A stretch of DNA of 32,597 nt, taken from positions 1 to 32,597 of the forward strand of contig JABSSA010000023.1 in assembly GCA_013214665.1 (NCBI GenBank), written 5' to 3'. The DNA comes from Paracoccaceae bacterium (GTDB lineage Bacteria > Pseudomonadota > Alphaproteobacteria > Rhodobacterales > Rhodobacteraceae). Below, in pieces: positions 1-9,349 of this stretch. How positions within the stretch are numbered: position 1 is the first letter of the stretch; every line of letters begins with the position of its first letter. Both the position numbers and the translations under genes were made by a program. Under the pieces are notes generated by a model that was not told where the DNA came from, searched no databases, and worked only from the letters and a program-made list of their open reading frames with translations.

Positions 1-1170
1 GCAATATCCATCGATGCGGGGCGCATCACGGCGTCGGGTGGCACGGTTGTCAATATGAAGGGCGCAATCGTTTTCCCAGCCTTTACCGACATGCACACGC
101 ATCTCGACAAGGGCCACATCTGGCCGCGTAGCCCGAACCCCGATGGCACCTTTCCGGGCGCCTTGAACGCGGTACGCGCGGATACCACAGCGCATTGGAG
201 CGCCGAAGATGTGGCCGCGCGGATGAATTTCGCTCTAAAGTCTGCTTATGCGCATGGCACCAAGGCCATCCGCACACACCTCGATTCAAGCCCTCCGCAA
301 AATGACATCTCTTGGCCTTTGTTCCGCGAGATCCGCGCTGAATGGGCCGACAAGATCGCGTTGCAAGCCGTATGTTTGGTGGGATGCGAAGGTGTGGAGG
401 CTGATGGTCCCTTTGCGCACACGGCCGATCTGGTGGCCGACACCGGCGGCGTGCTGGGCATGGTCAGCTACCCGGTGCCCCGGTTGAAAGAGCATCTGGT
501 GACCTTCCTGAAAATGGCGCAGGATCGCGGTCTCGCCGTCGATCTCCATGTCGATGAAACCATCGACCCGGGCGTTGAAACGCTGCGCATGATCGCAGAG
601 ACGGTGCAGGAAACCGGGTTTGCGGCCCGCGTGATCGCCGGACATTGCTGCTCTCTCTCCACGCAAGACGAAGCACGCGCCTTGGACACCCTTGATCTCG
701 TGGCCAAGGCGGGCATCCACATCGTGTCGCTGCCCATGTGCAACCTCTATCTGCAAGACCGCCACGCCGGACGCACGCCCCGCGGGCGTGGCATCACGCT
801 GGTTCACGAGATGAAGGCGCGGGGCATTCCCGTCTCATTTGCCTCCGACAACACGCGTGACCCGTTTTACGCCTATGGCGATCTCGACATGCTTGAAGTC
901 ATGCGCGATGCCACGCGCATCGGCCATCTGGATCATTCCGATGCCGACTGGTCCAAATCATTCCTCGCTACGCCAGCAGAAACCTGTGGCTTTGACGCGC
1001 CCAGCCTCGCCCCAGGTGCGCCCGCCGATCTGGTGATATTTAACGCCCGTTCCTGGACAGAACTTTTTGCGCGCCCACAATCTGACAGGGTGGTGCTGAG
1101 GAATGGCGCAGCTATCGACCGCACATTGCCCAATTATTCCGAACTTGATCATCTGATGGACAAATCATGA
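1..1170 (+). CDS. Amidohydrolase family protein, cytosine deaminase-like (5' end outside window)
   Basis: Frame is open from base 1 (AISIDAGRITASGGTVVNMKGAIVFPAFTDMHTHLDKGH), so the ATG at 55 is probably internal. HxH motif DMHTHLDKGH, DLHVDE, AGHCCS and SFASDNTRDPF fit cytosine-deaminase-like amidohydrolases. Confidence 0.88.
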   Translation, partial: AISIDAGRITASGGTVVNMKGAIVFPAFTDMHTHLDKGHIWPRSPNPDGTFPGALNAVRADTTAHWSAEDVAARMNFALKSAYAHGTKAIRTHLDSSPPQNDISWPLFREIRAEWADKIALQAVCLVGCEGVEADGPFAHTADLVADTGGVLGMVSYPVPRLKEHLVTFLKMAQDRGLAVDLHVDETIDPGVETLRMIAETVQETGFAARVIAGHCCSLSTQDEARALDTLDLVAKAGIHIVSLPMCNLYLQDRHAGRTPRGRGITLVHEMKARGIPVSFASDNTRDPFYAYGDLDMLEVMRDATRIGHLDHSDADWSKSFLATPAETCGFDAPSLAPGAPADLVIFNARSWTELFARPQSDRVVLRNGAAIDRTLPNYSELDHLMDKS

Positions 1171-2570
1171 AAGAGAACGTCGCCGCCGCCAAGGCCGCCC
1201 TCGCCCATATCGAGACCTCAGAACGCCGGTCCGACATCAAAGCTTCATCGCGCGATTACTTTTGGTACTCGCCGGTTCTGAAAGATCGGCTCAACCATGT
1301 TGTCGCGGACTTCGTCGTACGCCCGAAAAACGAGGCCGAAGTTATCGAGGTGCTGAAGACCTGCTATGCCCACAACGTACCCGTCACAACCCGTGGCGCA
1401 GGTACGGGAAATTACGGGCAGGCCATGCCGTTGGAAGGCGGGTGCGTTATGCATCTGCGGGACATGAACAAGGTCAAGGAAATCCACCCCGGTCGCGTGA
1501 TCTGTGAACCGGGGGTGATCCTCAAAGATCTCGACGCGGCCTGCATCGAGGATTCGGGCCAGGAAATTCGGATGTTCTCCTCAACCTGGGCCACGGCGAC
1601 GGTCGGCGGCTTTATCGCTGGCGGCTCTGGCGGCGTGGGCTCAGTGACATGGGGCAGCCTGCGCGATCTGGGCAACATTCTGCGCCTGCGCGTCGTAACG
1701 ATGGAAGCGGAACCCCGCGTTCTGGACTTTACCGGCGATGATCTGGCCCGCGTCAGCCATGCTTACGGCACTAATGGCATAATCACCGAAATCGAATTGC
1801 CGCTTGCACCACGCTACGAATGGATCGACGTGATGGTGACAACCGAAGACTTCGACATGGCCATGCAGGTGTCTGACGATGTCGCCAATCTCGACGGTAT
1901 CCTGATCAAAGTGGCAAGTGTTTATGAGGCGCCGACCGCCCACGATTATTTCCAGCGGGTCAAACCCTATGTGACCGAGAAAGACCATCTGGTTGGCCTT
2001 ATGGTCGCGCCGCATTCCATGGATGCGTTTCTGACGTATCTTGGTCGCCACGACAGCGCGCAACTGATCTATCGTTCTGATGAAACCAAATGGGACGAAG
2101 ATCCCGGCCCGGTCTTTGAATACGGCTGGAACCACACCACCTTGCGCGCGTTGCAGTTTGATCCAAAGGTCACCTACCTGCAAATTCGCTACGCCTTCCC
2201 GGACCACAAGGAATTGGTCAACAAGATGCGGGCCGAGTTCTATCCGGAAGTGTTGCAACATCTCGAAAGCATCCGCTCCGAAGGCACGTTGAACTTTGCG
2301 GGGCTGAGCCTCATCAAATTCACCACCGAGGAGCGTTTGGATGAAATCGTGCGTATCCACGAAGAGGCAGGCGCGTTGGTTTACAATCCACACCGCTACA
2401 CTCTGGAAGAAGGCGGTCGCCAAACGGTTGATGACGTGCAGCTGCAATTCAAGAAAGAAGCCGATCCCAAAGGCCTTCTGAACCCCGGCAAAATGATCGC
2501 CTGGGACGATCCGGAATGGTCCTATGATCAGATGTATGCTTATCCCAAGCTGCAAGAGGCCAAAAGGTAA
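1167..2570 (+). CDS. FAD-binding oxidoreductase (GlcD/PCMH-type FAD-linked oxidase)
   Basis: 467 aa ORF with FAD-binding PCMH features (VVRPKNEAEVIEVLKTC, PVTTRGAGTGNYGQAMPLEGG, GGFIAGGSGGVGSVTWG). ATGA overlap with the upstream gene. Confidence 0.88.
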   Translation: MKENVAAAKAALAHIETSERRSDIKASSRDYFWYSPVLKDRLNHVVADFVVRPKNEAEVIEVLKTCYAHNVPVTTRGAGTGNYGQAMPLEGGCVMHLRDMNKVKEIHPGRVICEPGVILKDLDAACIEDSGQEIRMFSSTWATATVGGFIAGGSGGVGSVTWGSLRDLGNILRLRVVTMEAEPRVLDFTGDDLARVSHAYGTNGIITEIELPLAPRYEWIDVMVTTEDFDMAMQVSDDVANLDGILIKVASVYEAPTAHDYFQRVKPYVTEKDHLVGLMVAPHSMDAFLTYLGRHDSAQLIYRSDETKWDEDPGPVFEYGWNHTTLRALQFDPKVTYLQIRYAFPDHKELVNKMRAEFYPEVLQHLESIRSEGTLNFAGLSLIKFTTEERLDEIVRIHEEAGALVYNPHRYTLEEGGRQTVDDVQLQFKKEADPKGLLNPGKMIAWDDPEWSYDQMYAYPKLQEAKR

Positions 2571-3152
2571 GTGGCGCGCGCACTCGTTCTTTTTGCCCAT
2601 CCTTGCCCAGAGAGCTTTTCAGCCGCGCTGCATACGGCGACGGTTGAAAGCCTGAAAGGCAAAGGCTGGGATGTGGACGATTGCGATCTGAACGCCGAAG
2701 GGTTTGATCCTGTGCTCAGCCAAGCGGAACGGCGCGCTTATCATGACGAAGGCACCAACACCGCACCGATTGCGGACTACGTGGAGCGCCTGCGTGCGGC
2801 GGATGCTCTGGTGATGGTCTTCCCAGTCTGGAATTTCGGCTATCCTGCGATCCTCAAAGGGTTTCTGGATCGCGTTTTTCTGCCAGGCGTGTCGTTCAAA
2901 CTGGTGGAGGGTAAGGTGAAACCAAACCTGACCCACATCCGCAAACTGGCCGCTGTCACCACATACGGTGGCACGCGCACCCGCGCCTTTCTGGCCGGCG
3001 ATCCGCCCCGCAAAAGCGTGCGGCGCGCGGTTTGGCATGTCTGTCGGCCAGACAAGATGCGGTACCTCGCACTTTACGACATGAACCGGGCCACCGATGG
3101 CCAACGGGCCCAGTTTTTAAAGAAAGTTCAAAAGGAGATGGAGGATTTCTGA
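2571..3152 (+). CDS. NAD(P)H dehydrogenase (quinone)/flavodoxin-fold oxidoreductase
   Basis: GTG start directly after the previous TAA. LVLFAHPCPESFSAALH and VFPVWNFGYPAILKGFLDRVFLPGVSF are typical of the flavodoxin_2 family. Confidence 0.85.
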   Translation: MARALVLFAHPCPESFSAALHTATVESLKGKGWDVDDCDLNAEGFDPVLSQAERRAYHDEGTNTAPIADYVERLRAADALVMVFPVWNFGYPAILKGFLDRVFLPGVSFKLVEGKVKPNLTHIRKLAAVTTYGGTRTRAFLAGDPPRKSVRRAVWHVCRPDKMRYLALYDMNRATDGQRAQFLKKVQKEMEDF

Positions 3153-3155
3153 GCT

Positions 3156-3782
3156 ATGCGCGCGCTCATTGTTTATTGTCACCCACGCCCCGACAGCTTT
3201 AACGCCGCGGTCCGCGATGTTGTCTTGGACCGCCTGAAGGAAGGCGGGGCTGAGGCTCGGCTGATCGACGTTTACGCCCGTGGGTTTGATCCTGTCCTAT
3301 CCACGCAGGAATGGACGGATTACGAAAACGAAAGCATCAATCAGACCGGCCGCGAAGATGACATCGCCCATCTGCAATGGTGCGACACGCTGATCTTTGT
3401 CTATCCCACATGGTGGTACGGCCTGCCCGCAGCGCTCAAAGGATGGCTGGACCGTGTTTTGGTGCCCGGCGTAGCATTCAAAATGCCGAATGATGAAAGC
3501 CCCAACATCCGCCCCGGCCTGTCGCATATCACGCGGCTTGGCGTGTTCACGACCTGCGGCGCTTCCTGGTGGCTGACCCAGATGGTGGGCGCTCCGGGGC
3601 GCAAAACTTTGATGCGCGGTCTGCGGTTCGTCTGCGCCCGGTCCTGCCGCCGCACCTTTGCGGCGCATTACCTGATGGACAGTTCTACAGCCGAAAGCCG
3701 CGCGGCCCATCTTGACCGCGTCGCAGCTAAGATGGACCGTTTCATTGGCCCCAACCCAAAAAGACAAAGTGCCCCCGCATGA
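3156..3782 (+). CDS. NAD(P)H dehydrogenase (quinone)/flavodoxin-fold oxidoreductase, second copy
   Basis: LIVYCHPRPDSFNAAV and YPTWWYGLPAALKGWLDRVLVPGVAFKMP; similar in layout to the preceding gene. Confidence 0.86.
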   Translation: MRALIVYCHPRPDSFNAAVRDVVLDRLKEGGAEARLIDVYARGFDPVLSTQEWTDYENESINQTGREDDIAHLQWCDTLIFVYPTWWYGLPAALKGWLDRVLVPGVAFKMPNDESPNIRPGLSHITRLGVFTTCGASWWLTQMVGAPGRKTLMRGLRFVCARSCRRTFAAHYLMDSSTAESRAAHLDRVAAKMDRFIGPNPKRQSAPA

Positions 3783-4699
3783 TACCCGTTCTTGATTGGC
3801 AAGAGTTCGAAAGCCACCCCGATGCGTTCGTCACCAAACTTGGGCAGGCCTGTCGGGAAACCGGGTTCTTTCTGTTGCAAAATCACGGAATTCCCAAAAC
3901 GCTTCGCGACGATGTCTTTGCCAAAGCGGATGCATTCTTTGCCCTGCCACGCGCCGAAAAGGCCAAGGTCTCGATCCTGAACTCACCGCATTTTCGCGGC
4001 TGGGCGAAACCCGGCGATGAAAGCCTGGACGAAAACAGCCCCGAGATCGATACCAAGGAAACGTTCAACATCGGCTATGACCTGCCCGAGGATGATCCGC
4101 GCGTGATCGCGGGGGAGCCATTTCGCGGCATCAACCAATGGCCCGCCCTGCCAGGCTTTGCCGAAACGATGCGCGCCTATTATGACGCGACCTTAAATCT
4201 GGGCGTGGCGCTGCACCGGGCCTTTGCCTGTGATCTGGGGTTGCCTGCGGATTTCTTTGACCACGCGTTTGATGAGCCGTTGGCGGCACTGCGACTGTTG
4301 ACATACCCACCTGCAACAGGGGCCGCCAATGAAATTGGCGCTGGCGCTCATACGGATTACGGCGCAATTACACTATTGATGACGGATGGCGAGCCGGGCC
4401 TGCAGGTTAAACCACGCGACGGCGATTGGATGGATCTGCCCCATGTGCCCGAAGCCTATGCCGTGAACATCGGTGACTGTTTGATGCGGTGGACAAACGA
4501 TATCTATGTCTCCACGCCGCACCGCGTTTTGCCGCCTCAAAACCGGCGGCGCTCTGTTGCGATGTTCGTCGAGGCGAACCCGGATACGATCTTTAAGGCA
4601 TTGCCAGGCACCGGCGCGGCCAAATATCCGCCAATCCGCGCGGCCGATTACCTGATGTCGCGGCTTGATGCGACCTATGCCCCAAAGGAGGTAACATGA
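3779..4699 (+). CDS. Fe(II)/2-oxoglutarate-dependent oxygenase, isopenicillin N synthase-like family
   Basis: N-terminal DIOX_N-like IPVLDWQEFE...ETGFFLLQNHGIP; catalytic GAHTDYGAITLLMTDGEPGLQV and later STPHRV. ATGA overlap with upstream ORF. Confidence 0.92.
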   Translation: MIPVLDWQEFESHPDAFVTKLGQACRETGFFLLQNHGIPKTLRDDVFAKADAFFALPRAEKAKVSILNSPHFRGWAKPGDESLDENSPEIDTKETFNIGYDLPEDDPRVIAGEPFRGINQWPALPGFAETMRAYYDATLNLGVALHRAFACDLGLPADFFDHAFDEPLAALRLLTYPPATGAANEIGAGAHTDYGAITLLMTDGEPGLQVKPRDGDWMDLPHVPEAYAVNIGDCLMRWTNDIYVSTPHRVLPPQNRRRSVAMFVEANPDTIFKALPGTGAAKYPPIRAADYLMSRLDATYAPKEVT

Positions 4700-5469
4700 C
4701 ACGCCGCATGGATTGGGCCGACTACCGATTTGCCGAATTTGGTGAGATTGATCCGATGAACACCATCGCGATCCTGCCCACAGCCGCCATCGAACAGCAT
4801 GGGCCGCACTTGCCAGTCGGCACGGACACAATGATTGCGCAAGGGATGCTGGATCGCTTTCGCACGCTGTGCCCCAATGATCTCGACGCGCGCATTCTGC
4901 CCATTCAGGCGGTTGGCAAATCGAACGAACATCTCTGGGCGGCGGGCACGCTTACCTTAACGGCGGCCACCGCGTTACAAGTCTGGACAGAGATTGGAGT
5001 GTCGGTCGCCCGCGCAGGCGTGCGCAAGATCGTGATCGTGAATTCCCACGGCGGCAATCTGGATCTCGTATCGATCCTGTCACGCGAGTTGCGCGTTCAG
5101 GCCCAGATGCTGGCCGTGAAATGCCATTGGGGCGCGTTTGGCTATCCCGATGGGCTCTATTCCGACCACGAGATGTCTTACGGCATTCACGGCGGCGATG
5201 TGGAGACCTCGCTGATGCTGCAATTCCGCCCCGAGACCGTGGATATGACAGCCGCGGACAAGTTCCACTCCAGCGCGGAAACCTCCGCCATCTCTCCCAT
5301 CGGGCCCGTCAGCTATGGCTGGATTGCATCCGATCTCAGCGACGCCGGTGTGGTTGGAGATGCCGCGCGGGCCAGCGCACTTAAAGGCGCGGCCACAGCC
5401 GATCACCAGGTGACCGGGTTTATCGATCTTTTGCGCAAGGTCGAAACGACACCCCTTTTTGCGGATTGA
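4696..5469 (+). CDS. Creatininase family protein
   Basis: AILPTAAIEQHGPHLPVGTDT, VNSHGGNLDLV and IHGGDVETSLML are creatininase-family metal-site motifs. ATGA overlap with upstream ORF. Confidence 0.92.
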   Translation: MTRRMDWADYRFAEFGEIDPMNTIAILPTAAIEQHGPHLPVGTDTMIAQGMLDRFRTLCPNDLDARILPIQAVGKSNEHLWAAGTLTLTAATALQVWTEIGVSVARAGVRKIVIVNSHGGNLDLVSILSRELRVQAQMLAVKCHWGAFGYPDGLYSDHEMSYGIHGGDVETSLMLQFRPETVDMTAADKFHSSAETSAISPIGPVSYGWIASDLSDAGVVGDAARASALKGAATADHQVTGFIDLLRKVETTPLFAD

Positions 5470-5472
5470 TCC

Positions 5473-5529
5473 AACGGGCAAGGCGCTTCGAAGCGCCTTG
5501 GCATCGGCTTCGAAGCCGATGGGCCCGTT
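5473..5529. terminator. Nested inverted repeats between convergent operons; candidate bidirectional terminator/three-way junction
   Basis: Two adjacent perfect palindromes, CAAGGCGCTTCGAAGCGCCTTG (5479-5500) and CATCGGCTTCGAAGCCGATG (5502-5521), enclosed by AACGGGC (5473-5479) and GCCCGTT (5523-5529). No T tract, so the terminator role is inferred. Confidence 0.6.
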
Positions 5530-5542
5530 TACTGTGTCATCG

Positions 5543-7498
5543 TCAAAACACCCAACCGGGCCAGACATCTGCCAGCCAGGGCGTGCGCACCCGTATGGGC
5601 GAAAAGTACAACGCATAAGCCGCAATTCCACCAAACCAAAGCGCAGGTGTCAGCCCAAAGCGCCGCCACGCAGGACGCGCGTCCTGCGCCCCCTGAAGCG
5701 CTATCCATCCGGCTGCAAATAACGCCATGCTGGTCGCGACGCCAATCACCGGTACAAGCGCCACCGTCACGCCCATCAGGGCAAATTGCCGGATCGGCAT
5801 CTGTTTGTCTTGCCGCTCAGGCGCTGCCGCTTTCAGCCCCACATAACTGCGGACCAGCATCAGACCGCTGATCATCGCGCCACCCCCCGCAGTTAGCAGG
5901 GACAAAATATCCAACCGCACATTCAACTCAGAACTTTGGGCAAGCAGAGCACAGAAATAGGCCAGAAAGCCCGCGCCAATGATCCGCTCAGAGGGTTGAA
6001 ACCGCCAATCGTCTGCAAAATCCCGGCTCCGACGCACCAGCCTATACAGCACGATGGCCAGCAACAGCATCAACACCAGCGATGCAGGTCGCTCAAACGG
6101 ATTCAATCGCCCGACAGAGATCAACTGAGCCGACAGCGCGTAATTGCCTTCGATGAACTCTCCCAGCAAAAAGGCCAGCAAAAACGGTGTCTTGGGCCAG
6201 TCATGAAAGCGGAACATATATCCCAAAATGCCAAATACGACGGCAAAGACCAGATCCATCGGCTCCCCGCGTAAATGCACGACCGAGACAAAGGTGATGA
6301 TCAAAAGCGGCAAAGCAAAACGCTCGATATCCAGCCGCCGGAACTTGGCCAGCTGCGGGGTCAGAGCCACGCCCACAACCGAGGTCAGGATGTTGGAAAA
6401 CAACAAGGCCAGGATCAACGTCAACGACATCGGCAGGTCTGTGGTCAACATTTCCGGGCCAAGCGCAAATCCGTGAATGGTAAGCACAGCCAACAAAATC
6501 ACCCCGCCTTCGCTGCCGGGCAATCCAAGCGTTAAAAGCGGCAAAAGTGATCCACCGTCCTTGGAATCCGCAGCAGCTTCGGGCGCGATCAAGCCTTTGA
6601 TATTGCCTTTCCCGAAGGCGACTTTTTCTTTCTTGTTGGTGTTCAACGCATGGGAATAGGCCAAAAAGCTGGCAACAGTGCCACCTGCACCCGGCAAAAT
6701 TCCGATCACCGTTCCGATGACAGAGGACCGCATCGTCAACGACAGGTTTTTAAAAACCGCCCGCATCCCCGCCAGGATCGACCCGCTGTCGGCCTGATAT
6801 TGCGTGCCTTCCGTCCGGATGCGTTTTGTCCAGGCGAAAACTTCGGACAGGGTCAGCAATCCAATGATCACTGGCAAATACCCGATCCCACCCAACAAAG
6901 ACAGCAAGCCAAAATCCCACCTCGGTTCGCCTGTCGCGGCAGAGGTGCCAATCATGGGAATGGAAAACCCCAGCAAAATCGTAACCACAGAGCGCGACGG
7001 CGCGGAGCGCACGATCGAGGCCACGGTCAAAATGCCCAAGACCCCAATCAAAACGCGCTCAAACGGGCCGATTTCGACAATGATCTCATAAACAATCGGC
7101 AACAGGATCAAAAGCGTCAGAACCCCGAACACCGAACCAACGGCGGAGGCTGTCGCGGCGGCTGCAATGGCTGTGCGCGCCTGTCCTTTTTGCGCCAGCG
7201 GATAGCCATCCAAAAGCGCCGCTGCCGCCGGTGCGTTGCCAGGGATGTTAAACAGGATCGCCGTGATCGATCCCATAAACGTGGCGCCACCCGTGATGGC
7301 TCCAAAGATCAAAATGACCGGCTCGACATCCCAATCCAGCGAAATCAACAACACAAGCGCTGCAAGGCTCGTGCCGCCGACCCCCGGCAAGAACGCCGAG
7401 AACATGGCGATCAATGTGCCTATGATTGGGTAAAGGATGTTGGGCCAGCTGAACAAAATGCCCGATGCTGTCCCAAACGCATCAAGGAAGTTCGACAT
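5543..7498 (-). CDS. Tripartite tricarboxylate transporter permease, TctA with C-terminal TctB-like region
   Basis: TctA motifs (PGVGGTSLAALVLLISL, GAITGGATFMGSITAILFNIPGNAPAAAALLDGYPLA, GILPGAGGTVASFLAY, LTLGLPGSEGGVILLAVL). The last ~150 aa form a separate hydrophobic TctB-like region. Start taken at MSNFLDAFG (7498), not the longer ORF start. Confidence 0.9.
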   Translation of the reverse strand: MSNFLDAFGTASGILFSWPNILYPIIGTLIAMFSAFLPGVGGTSLAALVLLISLDWDVEPVILIFGAITGGATFMGSITAILFNIPGNAPAAAALLDGYPLAQKGQARTAIAAAATASAVGSVFGVLTLLILLPIVYEIIVEIGPFERVLIGVLGILTVASIVRSAPSRSVVTILLGFSIPMIGTSAATGEPRWDFGLLSLLGGIGYLPVIIGLLTLSEVFAWTKRIRTEGTQYQADSGSILAGMRAVFKNLSLTMRSSVIGTVIGILPGAGGTVASFLAYSHALNTNKKEKVAFGKGNIKGLIAPEAAADSKDGGSLLPLLTLGLPGSEGGVILLAVLTIHGFALGPEMLTTDLPMSLTLILALLFSNILTSVVGVALTPQLAKFRRLDIERFALPLLIITFVSVVHLRGEPMDLVFAVVFGILGYMFRFHDWPKTPFLLAFLLGEFIEGNYALSAQLISVGRLNPFERPASLVLMLLLAIVLYRLVRRSRDFADDWRFQPSERIIGAGFLAYFCALLAQSSELNVRLDILSLLTAGGGAMISGLMLVRSYVGLKAAAPERQDKQMPIRQFALMGVTVALVPVIGVATSMALFAAGWIALQGAQDARPAWRRFGLTPALWFGGIAAYALYFSPIRVRTPWLADVWPGWVF

Positions 7499-9290
7499 AA
7501 TCTTCCTTGAAGGCGGGCGCGAAATGGAATGCCGCGTCTTCCAGTATGTGGCGGGCATGGCTGCGCAATGTGTCGCGTTGCTCCGTGTCGGCATCCGACG
7601 GGAAGGCAAATTTGATCTTGTCCCACGCCATCATTGGAGAGCCGTAAAGCCGCAGCTCTTGAATTGACATCGCACAGAATAAACGCTCCGCATCGCTGCG
7701 TTGCATCGCGGCGCGCGCGGCAGAAAACGCATTGGGAAACGGGCCTGCGCGGCGCGAATCATCCACCCAAACGCCCTTAAGTGCAGAAGTAACAGCCCCC
7801 TCAGACAACCCAGCCATCTGATCCGAGATCGCGTCCGCATCGAGCGCATCCGCATCAAACACCAGCAATTCGGCTGGCACCGAAAATCCGTTGGGTCGCA
7901 GCTGGTTCATCAACAAGACATAGTTTTCCAGCCGGTCCATCGTCGCGAATTGAGGCTGTCCGTTCACTTCGCACAATGCGCCGTCCTGATCGCGCCAGGA
8001 TACGCGCATGTCATTCACAATCACGTCCACGCCAGCCAGATCCAATCGCAGAACCTGCGCCGCCTCTTCGGCCAGTGCAATGTTGTCTGGATGCACATCT
8101 GCCAATTCAATCGTTTCGTTTGTGCCGCCCGCATTGATATTGTCCCGCGCCCTCAGCCGCACGAATTGACCCGCTTCAATGACGCTGTCCACGGTCAAAC
8201 CTTGCCGCGCCAGCAATTGTTCGGCTTCGTCGTCCAGTTCAAGTTTGAATCGTCCGGCGCGCACTCGACGTTGGTTTCGTGGGTCTTGCAGGGCCAGGTC
8301 GCGCAATTCGCGCACAGTGTGTGTGCCATCCCCCAACACCCCACCGGGCCAACGTTTGCGAACATTGATCACACGGCCAGCAACGACCGTCAGGCGATGG
8401 GTATACCCTGGGATATAGCCTTCAATCAGAATGTTGGAGGAGTGTTCTTGCGCCGCGGAATACGCCGCTTTCAACGCGTCAATATCCTGAATATCGGCGG
8501 TAACCCCACGACCCTGATCGGTATCTGCCGGTTTGATCACGACGGGAAACCCGTGCTTTTCGGCAAACGCCTGTGCGTGCCCCACTGTGGCGACCAATTG
8601 CCCTTTTGGAACCGGCAATCCCGCCATCGTCAGGTTCATCCGGCAAGCATTTTTGTTTTTGGCGACCCGTAACCCGATTGGGTTTGTGTTTTCGGTCATC
8701 GTGCTGTCGATCCATAGCGACGCAGCGCCCTTGCCCAAACACACTGAGCCCGTACCAAGGATCGGCACCCACTCCACGCGCAGTCGCTGGGCGACTGTTG
8801 CAAAGGCCATAGCATTGACGTGGTTGGATTGATTGGCCTTTACGTTGTTGCGCAGTGCCGAAAGCTTTTCGGCGAGCATCTCCGCCCCAGCCTCTTTGAA
8901 TCCGTTCCACATATCGACCATCGTAGAAAAAGCGTTGATCGTGCTTTGCGAAACAAAATACGGCACAAAAACGAGCCATTGCGCTTGTTGTGCTGTTTCG
9001 GTGACTTCCACGGAATGAACGGCCTCACCAACAGGCAGCCGATCAGCCCGCTGTATCTGAACCGCGAGCGCTGCAAGCTTGGTGACCACCTGCTGTACGG
9101 GCGACGCAAAATCCGTATCCGGTACAACGCATTGATCATCGATCTCGTGCAATGCGGACGCAAACGCCGTCAACCTTTCGACGTCGGACGCATCAGCGCC
9201 CTTGATAAGAAGCGAAAACCGGACACATGGCTGTGCCAGCCCATAGACATATCCAAGTTGCGGATGTGTGTTGGTGATTTTGATCTGCAC
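7482..9290 (-). CDS. ATP-grasp ligase, related to cyanophycin synthetase ATP-grasp region
   Basis: GFPVVIKPADTDQGRGVTADI, ILIEGYIPGYTHRLTVVAGRVINVRKRWPGGVLGDGTHTV and LCEVNGQPQFATM resemble CphA-type ATP-grasp. No Mur-ligase domain follows. GTG start at 9290; 3' end overlaps the TctA start. Confidence 0.85.
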   Translation of the reverse strand: MQIKITNTHPQLGYVYGLAQPCVRFSLLIKGADASDVERLTAFASALHEIDDQCVVPDTDFASPVQQVVTKLAALAVQIQRADRLPVGEAVHSVEVTETAQQAQWLVFVPYFVSQSTINAFSTMVDMWNGFKEAGAEMLAEKLSALRNNVKANQSNHVNAMAFATVAQRLRVEWVPILGTGSVCLGKGAASLWIDSTMTENTNPIGLRVAKNKNACRMNLTMAGLPVPKGQLVATVGHAQAFAEKHGFPVVIKPADTDQGRGVTADIQDIDALKAAYSAAQEHSSNILIEGYIPGYTHRLTVVAGRVINVRKRWPGGVLGDGTHTVRELRDLALQDPRNQRRVRAGRFKLELDDEAEQLLARQGLTVDSVIEAGQFVRLRARDNINAGGTNETIELADVHPDNIALAEEAAQVLRLDLAGVDVIVNDMRVSWRDQDGALCEVNGQPQFATMDRLENYVLLMNQLRPNGFSVPAELLVFDADALDADAISDQMAGLSEGAVTSALKGVWVDDSRRAGPFPNAFSAARAAMQRSDAERLFCAMSIQELRLYGSPMMAWDKIKFAFPSDADTEQRDTLRSHARHILEDAAFHFAPAFKEDYVELP

Positions 9291-9349
9291 AGGTCTCGCC
9301 TCAGAGCTTTGATGTTGAATATGAAATGAAAAACCGTTCTGCGGTCGAG

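Noticed and set aside
1641-2600. 319 aa minus-strand ORF
   Set aside because: Fully antisense to the FAD oxidase, which has strong family motifs; translation lacks recognisable domains. Typical GC-rich shadow ORF.
6650-7510. 286 aa plus-strand ORF
   Set aside because: Antisense to tctA; composition dominated by R, Q, N, H and P, as expected from a reversed membrane-protein gene.
7701-8672. 323 aa plus-strand ORF
   Set aside because: Antisense to the ATP-grasp gene, with no domain-like motifs.
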